A stretch of DNA of 64,000 nucleotides. It comes from Ligula intestinalis (lineage: Eukaryota; Platyhelminthes; Cestoda; Diphyllobothriidea; Diphyllobothriidae). Under the pieces are notes generated by a model. It searched no databases. It was not told the DNA's origin and was given only the letters and a program-made list of their open reading frames with translations. The stretch covers positions 2,285,553-2,349,552 of the forward strand of contig JAYGXS010000004.1 of assembly GCA_036362985.1 (NCBI GenBank), in the 5' to 3' direction. Position 1 is the stretch's first letter. The number at the start of each line of letters is the position of its first letter. A program made the position numbers and the translations under genes. Below, piece by piece: positions 1-10,700 of the stretch.

Positions 1-165
1 AACGCACTCACAGACGGCGCAGTTGGTCCACCACTGGTGTCTATCAGATGGGTCATAAGCACTTCATCGAACCGCAGTTCATCAGCGCCTCGCCACCTGC
101 CATTTGCTGTCACTGCTGATCGGGTATATATTCACTCAGTGAATATATATATATACATATGACAC
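1..165 (-). repeat. Interspersed SINE-like repeat, partial at window edge
   Basis: Read on the minus strand, the first ~45 bases match the plus strand at about 25306-25342: GGTGGACCAACTGCGCCGTC, then TGTGAGTGCGTT here and TGTAAGTGCGTT there. Both copies adjoin an AT dinucleotide-rich stretch containing GAGTGAATAT. The matching and inverse orientation show a dispersed repeat family rather than unique sequence. The copy is cut by the window start, so its full length cannot be judged. No RNA polymerase III boxes are clear in this piece. Confidence 0.6.
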
Positions 166-390
166 CTTGTTTTTTGAGAAAGGCTTTTAAATGCACCTTA
201 TATTCCGTAAAATAGGTAGTAAAAGTGATAGGTTTGGCTATGGATTTGGCGCGTCAGTATAATGTATTTCGGCTGATTGACATGAGACTTCCAAACGTGT
301 AATTCGTCGCGGAATTCGTCGGTGACGTCACCCGAGTTTTAGTGAACACGTCCAAGTGTCCTTTTTTTCTGATTTTTCCTGTAACCCTTT
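166..390. other. Non-coding stretch upstream of gypsy fragment
   Basis: No gene is recognisable. A short direct repeat containing GAATTCGTC occurs twice around 301-322. The stretch lies just downstream (minus-strand sense) of the integrase fragment, so it may hold decayed element ends, but no LTR pair can be shown. Confidence 0.4.
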
Positions 391-391
391 G

Positions 392-880
392 TCAGTGCCA
401 TTTCGCTCGGATGGAACACTCGCTGCTTTGTACCGTGGCTTCAGTTGAGTCGTCGTGCATGGACGTCGGCTGGACTGTTTCATCACCAACACCAAACGAT
501 GACAGCGGAAGAATTACGTCGAATGGTGCGTCAATCTTCCGTTTCGGCAGTAGAGACACCGTTTGGTGTATAAGTCTTTGGCCAGGCTGGATAGTTAAGC
601 AGAAATTGTTCAAAAAACTCTTTTTACATGTCCTCTCCTTCTGACGAGTCTGCTTGAAGGGGCCAACCAATCGCTCACCTTGTCCATTTGACTGCGGATA
701 ATTTGGCGTCGAGCGCAGTCGATTAATACCTGACTGCTTGCAGAATCGGGCGAAGGCAGCTGATGTGAATTGCCACCTATTATCGTTCATCGAAGTTTTG
801 GGACAATAAAATCTGTTTAACAGTCGCCGAAGAGTATTGCTCGTGGGTTGGACAAGCAGGGCACGAATGGCATGCATAAA
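392..880 (-). pseudogene. Ty3/gypsy-type integrase fragment
   Basis: An open frame of ~160 codons on the minus strand resembles the retroviral-type integrase core of Ty3/gypsy retrotransposons, which inserts the element cDNA into the genome. The recognisable block reads DNRWQFTSAAFARFCKQSGI followed by PNYPQSNGQGERLV, the usual second catalytic D and E neighbourhood. The N-terminal zinc-binding part, the first catalytic D, and the RT and RNase H domains are absent in the flanks. It is therefore a fragment, not an active element. The frame after the core is probably linker or tail sequence with low conservation. No matching LTRs were seen. Confidence 0.7.
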
Positions 881-889
881 CAGACTGCG

Positions 890-2235
890 AACATCTGACT
901 AAACGGAAACGAGTATGATGACTGTGTCCTCAGGTTCCTCAGTCCATGAGTTGATTGAGCGCAAGCATGCGTCTGCCTGACCTTTCTTTGTTGTGTCTGT
1001 GTCGATCATCGATTTCGATGAAGTCCACCGAGTGCACAAACAGGTGGGTACAGAATGTTAGTCTTGGAGGGTAGATTATAGTGAAAATGGACGTAGTTGG
1101 CGCCAACCATACCCTTCGCCTTTGCCCGGGGTCAAGAGGACCAAGTGGGACCCAGCGTTGGTTGCTTTCTCCAATGCAAGCCAGAAACACCACCTAACTA
1201 TGTGTTGAGTGACCATAAACTTTACACGGCTACTACCGCAATATCTACCCTCACTCACATTCAGTAGGTGTCAAAGACAGGCTAAATAAGGCCAAGATAG
1301 ATAAGACTAATCCTACTACCTAGCAATGTAGCTGCGCGTTAGTAGTTCTGATAATAACACTGACGCTACTATTTGTCGGAGGTGACGCTGTTTAAAGCTA
1401 AATCTTGGGCTCATACCCCCTGATCTCAGCAGGGAGTGTGAACTTGGACTTAAACTATTCTGGATAAATACATTTTTGTGGCCCTAAGCAAAGCAGAGCT
1501 CGTCTTGGTTTCCACCGTCTAAACTCTATCCATCAGGCTGTGCCCGTTGTAATGACTTCTGGACTACGATACTGCTGCAATTGTACCCTTAAAGATCACA
1601 ATCGGTATTTCCTACTCTCTTGCACAGTTTTACATCGATATTCCCCCCCAAAATTACCATCTAGGACATGGTGGATGAAACCGTACGTATGTAATTTTTC
1701 TGCGTCTCTGGAAATATTTTTCTTGCGTGGACGATCGTCTGAAGTCGGAATTTAGGAAGATTTTGTTTTTCAACCCATTCTACCGAAAGGAAACCTCCGT
1801 GAGTGGAACAAAGTATCGGCCTAGTAAAAGCAATCATATGAAGGCCAAGATCCGAATATTCTCGAAACCTTCAAAGGCTGAGTTGTTTCCCAATAATTAA
1901 TGCATTTTAACCAATAAATTTTAAGTGCTATTTAACAAATAGTTGCAGCATTTGTTAAGTTTACTCTGACGTAAGTCATGGTTGTAAAACCATTTATACT
2001 GATTTTTCTTTTTTTTATTAAAAAAAATTGTAAGTGGTTTTTACAACCAGCTGCGGTATTTGCTAAGAACACCTTGATCATTCGTCATAAACCGTGGTAG
2101 TAAAATCCTATAGGCTGATATTTTCGAAACCTTCTCACATTCGAACCATATTTTCATCAAAATGGGAGAAAAACAGTTGCAGCTAATCGTGGGATGTCTG
2201 TCCCCAGACCCAAGCGGCGCCTGACAACACCTAGT
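890..2235. other. Unassigned upstream region
   Basis: Only short open frames of 60-85 codons without recognisable motifs occur here. AT-rich stretches and a poly(T)/poly(A) tract at about 2010-2030 are present. 939-1258 lies next to the integrase fragment and may be element remnant, but no gypsy domain could be read in it. Confidence 0.4.
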
Positions 2236-2239
2236 AGTC

Positions 2240-3130
2240 AAAGCCTTGATGTTGATATGTAGCCCAAAGTGAGGACTAAGTCACTAGACTTAGCTGAATT
2301 GCAGAACTGTAATGACTTCATGAAGTTTGGATCTGTATTGTCAATGCTAGGGAACCTGTTTGATCGTACGTTATCTGATGTTCCTTTGCAAGTTTGTAAA
2401 AAGCTCGACTCTCTCGTCCATCTGATGACCACTGAAGCTTTTGATAGACAAAAGTGAAATTATAACTTTCTTCGAAAAAACGCCTCCACGCTTAGTCGCC
2501 CATTTGATATTGCAACAGACATTCTATGCTCGGGTGGGTTCAGCTACAAAATCGCGGAAGCAAAGTGCCTCCAGTCGCGTAGTAAGAATCCACCCATCTT
2601 AGTTAAATTGCTTTCACTGATCGAGGTGGACTTAATCTTTGCTCAACGAGGTAGCATTTCTCGATATTTGGGAATGACTAAAGGTTTTATCTGCCGAGAT
2701 CTTACACCACTGGAGCGAAGAAATGCGGCTCTCCAGTCAAATAGATCAATGACTTCTCAGTCTTCTATGAATAAGTCTGGTCATAATCCGGCTAGCGTCA
2801 ATGCACCAGTTAATCAATCACCCTCCATGCCCGGTCCTAAAAGCCCCTCCATTCCACAATCTACTGCCATTACAACTAGTCAAAAAATACTCTGTCCAAC
2901 GATCGATCATTTCCGTTGCCTTCAACCCTGCAACAAGCCCATCGCTAATGTCGGCCACATCATCGAAAGCGTTTAGGCCGACTGCTTCCCCACCACTAAC
3001 TACCTCCACCCTTGACAGTGCGAGTCTAATTATTCCCCCGTTGAAGGCATTATTGAACACGTTGGGACCGAACCACGAAAACTTTAATTCACACGGCAGT
3101 AACTCGAACATGTTAAGCTTTCAATAAAAT
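2240..3130 (+). pseudogene. CR1/Rex-like LINE ORF1 remnant
   Basis: Frames at 2269-2457, then about 2470-2976, read like the nucleic-acid-binding ORF1 protein of CR1-group LINEs. A segment encoding KNPPILVKLLSLIEVDLIF is followed by ICRDLTPLERRN, which recalls the 'PRLVKV... (F)xxRDLTPxxR' block of that family. A stop at 2455 and later frame changes break it. Downstream, the same strand carries the endonuclease and RT pieces, in the order expected for a single LINE. The assignment rests on the DLTPLERRN block and on context. The serine/proline-rich part after 2750 has no diagnostic motif. Confidence 0.5.
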
Positions 3131-3518
3131 CTGAGTCGCGATACAAAAGATTCACTTTTTAAGGCCACTAGTTTTCGTGCAAGCGGTCCTAACAGTAATT
3201 TTATGCCCCGTTTGCCTCTTTCAGTTCCTTTACCCACCCTTATCCACCCGAACCCACAAAATTCTACATGCCTTCTAGCCTTCCCCTATTCCTCCCTAAT
3301 GGCCCAAAAGCTTATTTTGGTTTATACTGTCCTCATTTTACCTTGCCAGAAAATTAGATCCATAGATATTTTAGACCTTATCAGCCACCCATTATTGGCC
3401 ACCCATATGCAAATAACTTCATGCCCGTCAGTTCTTATTCCCCAAATAATAACGGTCTACAGTTTACCTACCCACCTCCAAAATTATTCTAATGAAGAAC
3501 GATAGCCATAGCCATGTG
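3131..3518. other. Low-similarity spacer inside LINE remnant
   Basis: Proline/serine-rich short frames without a domain. By position it is either the end of ORF1 or the spacer between ORF1 and ORF2 of the surrounding LINE. Confidence 0.35.
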
Positions 3519-3905
3519 TACTATAAATACGATGTCTCAAATTCGAGCCATTGCTTTTGAGATGACGCCCGATGTTATATGCATAACAGAATATACTGGC
3601 TGGCTGGCTGACTGACTGAGTGAGTATATTGGACCCAACCAATCATTTCTGGCTCCTCCCTCATCATAGACGAGTATGATCTGTGCCATCAAGATCGCAT
3701 TAATAAGCGTGCTGATGGTTGTCTTCGCTATATTAGAACGTCAATAAAATACTTTCCGTTTTGTTTAAATAGCACGCCCTTCTCTGGAAATTACTGCATC
3801 GCTTCTATTATCCTGTCGCTCCGGCAAAAGGTGATTATCGGATGCGTATATAATCCTCCTAACTCATCATATGAAGAAGGTGCACATCTTTGTGAAATAT
3901 TCAAG
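3519..3905 (+). pseudogene. CR1/Rex-like LINE AP-endonuclease, 5' half
   Basis: Starting near 3531 the plus strand encodes MSQIRAIAFEMTPDVICITE, the N-terminal block of apurinic-like LINE endonucleases that nick target DNA. After a short insertion rich in GGCTG/GACTG repeats (3598-3625), the frame resumes with a block ending in VIIGCVYNPPNSSYE near 3870, another conserved endonuclease stretch. The catalytic GDFN block that should follow is missing. The sequence jumps within about 40 bases to the reverse transcriptase, so roughly half the endonuclease and the linker have been deleted. Confidence 0.65.
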
Positions 3906-5120
3906 TGACACCTTTCAGCTCTCTTTCTTTGATTATGTGCTGCAATCTAGAGACAGCGGTTTTGCCACTTATAGCGTCTATTTTGATTTTACTAAGGCCT
4001 TTGATCGGGTCGATCATAACCTCCTCCTTCTGAAACTGGCCTCCTTCGGCATAGGTAGCAAGCCTCTGAACTTAATATCTTCCTATTTGGATGCTCGCAC
4101 ACACCGAGTAAAAATTTCCAATGTTATCTTCAACCCTACGCATGTGAGGAGTGGAGTTATACAGGGTAGTGTACTGGGTCCGCTCCTATTTGCCTGTTTG
4201 TCAACGACGTTTCACATTGTTTTCAGTCTGGAAGACCCTTAATGTACGCTGATGATTTAAAAGTCGCTTATCGATATATACCGGCAGATCACACCATCGT
4301 GCTCGAGCTGATAAAAAAATGATCTTCAGGCCTTCGCCCAGTGGATTTGCACATGGTGCCTCACCCTTTCATGGCACAAATGTTTCGTTATGGTTGTTGG
4401 CGACGATCATCAACCAGAATTAAGCATTGACGGCCACGAACTAAATGTCCCAGGAGTTATCAAGGATTTGGGCATATCCTACTCTAATAGTCTCAATTTG
4501 TCAGAGCTCTGTGCCCTGATAGTCTCGAAAGCACGCCGAACCACCGGATTTATCCTTAGAAATTTTAAGACTATCAAGGTTAGAACCAGCCATTATAATA
4601 TGTAAGTGAGACCTAGTCTTGAATACTGCTCGCCACTTTTCAGTCTTCTGCGCACTAGTGAACGGAAGAAAATAGAATCGGTGCAGCACTTCTTCACTAG
4701 AAGAGTGTTCACTACAGAACACCGTAACTTAACCTACCAACAAAGGTTCGAACTTATAAAGCTGGATCCCCTATGGCTTCGTCGATTGCAGAAAGGTCTT
4801 TTTTACTGTTTAAACTTTTGAATGGTCAAACCTTTAATCCTCTTAGTACAATAAGGCAGCTTGAGCACTCTCGACGCGCCAGTCATCGAGACGTATTTTT
4901 ATTTCTGCCTATGGCACGTACAGTTAAGTACCGGCAATTCTTTTCAGTAAATGCCATATCAATCTGGAATAAGCTGCCCAAAAGTATTAAAACCCAGCAA
5001 AACTACCCTATGTTTAAGAGAGCTATAACTAGTTTTCTACATTCAGGACAACTTTCACGAATTTTGGGTGCTGACTCGGTGGAATCTCTCTTTCACTCTG
5101 ATGGCGTTCGTGGACTTTGA
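3906..5120 (+). pseudogene. CR1/Rex-like LINE reverse transcriptase, decayed
   Basis: The RT palm is recognisable. FDFTKAFDRVDHN at about 3980 is motif A, SGVIQGSVLGPLLF at about 4150 is motif B, and YADD near 4243-4254 is motif C in another frame after a stop at 4240. The thumb and C-terminal region continue in shifted frames at 4390-4605 and 4606-5120. They include LEYCSPLF and the NAISIWNKLPKSI block typical of LINE C-termini. Stops and frameshifts separate the segments, so the copy is dead. Orientation agrees with the endonuclease and ORF1 pieces upstream, giving one ~2.9 kb internally deleted LINE. Confidence 0.8.
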
Positions 5121-5525
5121 ACCCCGCCAGGCTTCACTGCTGAAGATAATGCGGCTGAAGCAGCAACCCGCAGTCTGCTAACCCTTCAGCCGATAGCTCG
5201 CAACTTTTGCCGACAACCATTGAAGAAAGACTGAGAACACTGTGTTCTTGTGCCAACCCTCTCCGTCTGGAACTAATGTTTTTAAACGATATGAAACAGT
5301 TCTCCTGCTGATGAGTCAACTCAGCTTACAACTGTACATTTATTCCGTTTGTATCCTACCTCTGAAGTCAGGTTTTTTTCACTTGAAACAAACTCACTAT
5401 CTCGCCCAGTATTGACAAAACAAAAAACCTGAAACAAAACCAATATTGGCTGCAACATAGGGAGTTTTTTCCGATCTTCGAGGTGTTGGAAGGCGCCCAA
5501 GAGGTGAATTACCAACATTTTACAA
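5121..5525. other. Probable LINE 3' flank, no gene
   Basis: Short frames only. It follows directly on the RT C-terminus and may include the LINE 3' untranslated region. No poly(A) or microsatellite tail is visible. Confidence 0.35.
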
Positions 5526-6175
5526 TTGCCTGTAAACTGGCATAATAAACATATTATTACTTCAGAGTCCACTTTCGAAGTTAAAATTATTGCTGGAGAT
5601 TTTAATTTTCCCGAAATCGACTGGCCTTCAAACAATTGTCCACCTAGATTTCAGCCTTTCCTAGATACCATTAATTTTTCTTACTGGTCTCAGCTGGTCT
5701 GCTTTCCAAAAAGACAGAATCATATCCCATATCTTATTTTTACAAACGGTACTGCTCACTTTACGTTGATTTTAAGCAGGACATCATCGAAGGTGTTCAT
5801 GCATTAGTTCACCGTTGTCTTCCGCTTCTTTCTACGAAAATAACCAGCACTGTTCATACCTATTATGCTGATAAATTCGCAGATATTAGTTGAATCAACA
5901 GTTTTCTTGACTTATTGGATTGGCAGAATCTCTCCTCCACGAACGACGCTGCATGTTTTTCTGAACTCATGCCGGTGGTTTCCTATAAAATGCTGGAATT
6001 TGTGCCCAATAAAATTGCGTAATCCTACGTATCAGAATCGACCGTCCCTCCCTTCCTTTTCCAAGACTAAAGCCATTGAAAAGGCACTAGAAAGATCAAT
6101 CGACTCGTTCGCTGTCTGTGCATCTAAGAATCGCAGATATCTTCGAATTAGCGTCCAAGAATAGACTTGCACGTG
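5526..6175 (+). pseudogene. LINE endonuclease C-terminal half and linker
   Basis: Near 5590 the plus strand encodes IIAGDFNFPEIDW, the GDFN catalytic block of AP-like LINE endonucleases. Its continuation is a degraded C-terminal region to about 5800. Downstream frames with stops (to about 6170) resemble the linker between endonuclease and RT, with fragments such as DWQNLSSTNDA. No RT follows. The part preserved here is the part missing from the LINE at 3519-5120, so this is either a separate 5'/3'-truncated copy or a displaced piece of the same one. Confidence 0.6.
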
Positions 6176-7720
6176 ACCAATGGAGGGAACCTTGCGCATT
6201 GAGCGAGGTAAACTCTGGAAAGTCTGTTGCCCGACTGTTCGTCGAAAATCGTTATAAACTGCGGTGTCCAAATATGCATTTAAATTCGAAAGCTCAACGA
6301 GCTTCAAACGCAAAAGAAAAAAGAGTTTCTAAGCCCTTAATTTGTTTGAATGATTTTTACACGCTTAGCTTAGAAAGCATTTATCTCCGCTTAAGGGGTG
6401 AACATTTTGTTTATTTTGTGGTACTTGAAATATATAAAGTGTAAAATGTTTGTCAGCACTAAAGAAAAGAGTTCAAAGAATTAGATATAAAGTGCGCTTA
6501 TTTTAAACTTCCATCCAAATATCACCCTTATCCAATCAAAATTAAGGCTATACATTCATTATTCTGACTGCTTATTGGCTTATATTTTTTACCAGAAAAA
6601 ATGTAAGCAAACGCAATGGTATTCGTCGATATTTCTCTGAGTGTATGTGAAAGGTTCCGATTGCACAAAAATGAATGTTTGTGGCGTTAATTTTATGAAA
6701 TAAACAATTAAAACAGCTTAATTTCAAAATTGAAGCGCTTCTGTAGAAAAAAACGATATCTTACAAAATCTTACGACTAAATGTTTAAGTTAAAAGATTG
6801 TAACAAAGCATTTATTTCAGACACATTTGGAGCACAAAACAGCTGCTTTTCAGGAGTTATGACACCGTTCGAAAATTTTGAAACGGGTAGTGCTACTCTG
6901 AAAAAATTGCTGGTAATTGCGTCGGGCTTTTTAGAGCGATATTGAAGTGATATACATTTGTATGGAAGCGTAACTAAGCCTACGCATACCAGACTCCCTT
7001 CTTAGTTTTAAAGGTTGGTTAACTTTTGAACTTATTCTGAATTTTGTGCAAGGAGTCAGACAAATATTCAATGGTGAAATAATTGCACAAAATAAAGAAG
7101 ATCATCTCAATCTATCAACTGACTGGGCAAACCAACGGCAGCTTCCTCGGAGTGCATCAATCGTACAAATGTGATGGAGTTCTCAATACTACAAAGTAAT
7201 GAAGAATCTATTCTGCTCTTGGTCGGTATTGGAATTATACTCTCATCGTAGTTAGTCAGCTAAGCATCCGTTTTTCCAACTGAAGCCTCAAAAGTCACGC
7301 CAGTTATTTTTTCACGGAGAGCCATATGCAGTGACGGCGACGGTACGTTAACGATACAGAAGCGAAGAATGTGGTTTTTGAGAAGAAAACGACTCGATCG
7401 CTGGACAATACTGTTATACACCTGACGTTTATTTTAACATTTAAGCCTTTTGATTATTATATTTATGATAGATTGCTTCTTAAAATCCTTATTTTAAACC
7501 CAAACTTGTGTCTATCGGAATTGATCAAGGACATTGCTCCGGCGCAAATTATCCACTCCATTCAGAACAATCAGGGTCACATTGCTAGTAATTAATTGGC
7601 TCCCAGGCTAGCCAATAGACTATAGCTTGTCTGTCGTGTAGCGATTATGATCGGAGGGGCATTACTGATGACCTCCGTTGGCTGAGTGGGAGAGGCTCGC
7701 CAGGGAATTAGCATTTTGCA
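6176..7720. other. Upstream region of XPR1, no gene seen
   Basis: AT-rich, with no recognisable coding block. The XPR1 promoter and 5' untranslated region should lie here, but I see no clear TATA box, initiator or CpG cluster that would fix the transcription start. A 74-codon frame at 7371-7595 has no recognisable motif. Confidence 0.4.
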
Positions 7721-7789
7721 ATGAAGTTTACTGAACATCTTGGAGCCCATCTTACACCAGAATGGCGGAAACAGTACATAAACTACGAG
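7721..7789 (+). CDS. XPR1: XPR1 exon 1 (SPX start)
   Basis: Encodes 23 residues beginning [20 protein letters not shown], nearly identical to the start of animal XPR1, which fixes the initiator ATG at 7721. The -3 base is G. The donor GTGAGA follows at 7790, phase 0. The N-terminal SPX helix with its conserved K and the WRKQYI block contributes to inositol-polyphosphate binding in the family. Confidence 0.95.
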
Positions 7790-10700
7790 GTGAGACGCCC
7801 TTATTTTAATATTTTTTTAAGGCTCTAAAACTTGTTTTGTACAAAGCGCTTGAGGATTTTGAAACACTTCCAGGTATATTAACTTAGTTTTCTAAAAAAT
7901 GTTTTTTTAAAAAAAGAAATAAACCCTGAAACTGTTCATGCTCATTTTAACGAATGTGACGATGAGTTCTTTGCATTGTGCGATATTGAGTTAGATAAGA
8001 TAAATAACTTCTTCGCAGGTAAGTCGGTTTGCTGTTCAGATTTTTTGCTCTAGAAAAGTTAGCTGAAGCCAAAAGAAAATTTTCAGCTCTAAAACAAGAG
8101 CTTGAAAGGCACTTGGCTACCCAGAAAGGCCGCATTGTGGTGCCGAACTTTAATGCCTCCAATAGGTCTTCAAAATACCTGCCGTCAAAATCGGTCGATA
8201 TCCCCAGGCAATCGCGCCCGTCTTCTTCGTTTGAGTTTGGAAGCCGGGCATCAATGAGCCAGATAAGTTTGCCGGATGGAAGGATAAACGACATGGAAAC
8301 ACTTCTTCGGAGAAGAAATACAATTCGCCAGAAAACGGTGGATAAACCAACAGACAATCAACTTGGGAAGGCACCGGAGACACCGACGCTTAGCCTTCAC
8401 GATTTGAAGCTTGCATACAGTGAATACTACTTAAGCCTGGTCCTCCTTCAAAATTACCAGAGCTTAAATTATACCGGCTTCCGCAAAATTTTGAAAAAAC
8501 ATGATAAGGTATGTTTCCCAAAACGTTGTCCTGTCATGAGTGCCCATCTACAATGTATGCCTTTAGTCTCACAAATATCCATCAAAAATCTCTTCATGGC
8601 CTCATTTTGCATATTTAGCCAATTAAAAAATATTTATGTCTACCGTCATATGCATTGTGCTGACCGAATACCTTTTTGAGTTGGGCAAATTAAATAGAAT
8701 TATTCCGAAATTTGTCCTCAAATTTTCTAGCTGTAAAAATTTGAGCGGTTCCCTTTTTGCCTTAATTGCTTACTCAAAATTTAAGGGCTATCCTGAAGGG
8801 CTATCTTGACTCTTTATACCTAGATGATTTTCCATTTGGAACGTATTTTACGAAAATCTTTTGGTGTCCGATGTGGCCGATAAATACTTTTCTGGCGCTC
8901 AGCGGGATGGTTAAAATCTTCGAATCTTGTTTGCTTGGGCATCGCTTAGCAGGTACATGATAATGGTGCGGTTATTTCGCCCGTGCGTATTTCTGAGTTT
9001 AAAGAAGTATTCTCACGCCTAATTTTGCAGGCCGTGAGCAAAAAGAGGTATCAACGGTATTTTTACTCAGAGTAAACGTCCGTTGCAGTCGAATGTCAAA
9101 ACCTAGTTTTTTATTTCAACATATTACTCTGCAACTTCTTACGCCTTATACCTGCTTTTATAAATAATTAAAATTTCGCTTTTATCCATAGCAGTTGACA
9201 CCGAGAAACAGAATAGCAGATGGCTACTGCGTAAAACAATTAGGTTTCCAAGTTATCAGGCACCTAGATTGTTCTCCTGAATTTGTTTAAATGTTACGTG
9301 AGAGAATGCACTTAATTCTATGGTTAACCTATAGTTGACAATATGACAACATGCTCAACCATCTTATTTACTTGGCGAACCATGATTAAAGCATTTCATT
9401 TGCGTACAAAACCAAGTTATGTTAGCTTATCTTGATCCAATTTATGTTATTCCTGTTCAGCTTTTCCAGCGATCCAATGGACTTCAGTGGTATAAGGATG
9501 TAGTATCAGAAGCCCCATTTTACTTGGACAACACAGTCGATGACCTCATCGCCACTGTAGAGGTATGCCGTCAGTACCCTTGTTCATACGAATCTAATTT
9601 CACTTCTATCGTGCCGGAATTATCTCTGAATTGACTGTATAATAATGTTGCATTAATAATCCACCGTCATTTAAAATTACCTTTCTGGCTTATATCGAGA
9701 CCAATGATGATGAAACGGTATTTGCTACCATGCGTAACTTGTTAAGGCAATACTAGCTATCGCAATGTTCCTTAAGCTGTCAGAGAAACTTTTAGTCTGA
9801 GACAGTACACCTTACTGTTCATACTACGCTTGGCAGACTTCACTTGCGATATTATGAGACAAATGTAATCAAATTTAGGTTGCACGTTGCCATCAAACGT
9901 AATTGCCGCCAGTCAGTTTGCTAACAATGTATATTCTCATGAAAATTAGTCGATAAATTTATCAAATGACTGTTGAACTGCATATTTTGGCTTTTTTAAA
10001 ATTATATTTTGTTATTTCTCATGTCACCTCCGAAAGGCATATGTTTTGTCAGCATAAAAATACTGTTTCTTAATCGTCAGAACTGCGTCTTTTGTGTGCG
10101 AAAAAATCCGTCTCTTGAGCGCGGCATGAATACTGTCTGTGATATTAATTTTGTAGGTTGGCTTTTGCGTTTTCTCACAAAGAGACATTTTTCGCTTTAG
10201 AAGTATATGTATAACTGAACGTGTGATTATATAAGACGAAGAAGAGTTCTTGCAGAGTATCAGCTTCCCAAAGTTTTTCAAGAATTTCATCTTTAATCAA
10301 TTATTAATGGACCATAGACAGCATTATTCGTGTCAGCGCGTAATTCCCTCTATAGACCATAAGTAAAGATAAAATTGTGTGAATCACCTTTCTGTACCAT
10401 AAATACTAAGTGTATTGGGGTAGTTCTTCACATGATCACAACTAGAATAAATACCCAACAGCTTCTAAGTGTTTTTAATTTAGAACGATGCGCCGATTGC
10501 GCACCGGACCACCTTACTGTCCCCTCCTACGGGTACAACGCACGAAATGATCTGCATAAATGCACCCACTACCAGTTTGGTCAAGCTTAGAACGTTTTTG
10601 GGTGATTTTTGCTACACTGGCGGCATTTAGAGGAAGCTGCTGAAGGTTGAACTTTAATCCGGATAAAAACAGAGTTCTTTCATCAACTTTCTAGACAGCT

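Noticed and set aside
8029..8679. 216-codon frame as a separate gene
   Set aside because: It is XPR1 exon 4 (8054-8508) plus intron on both sides.
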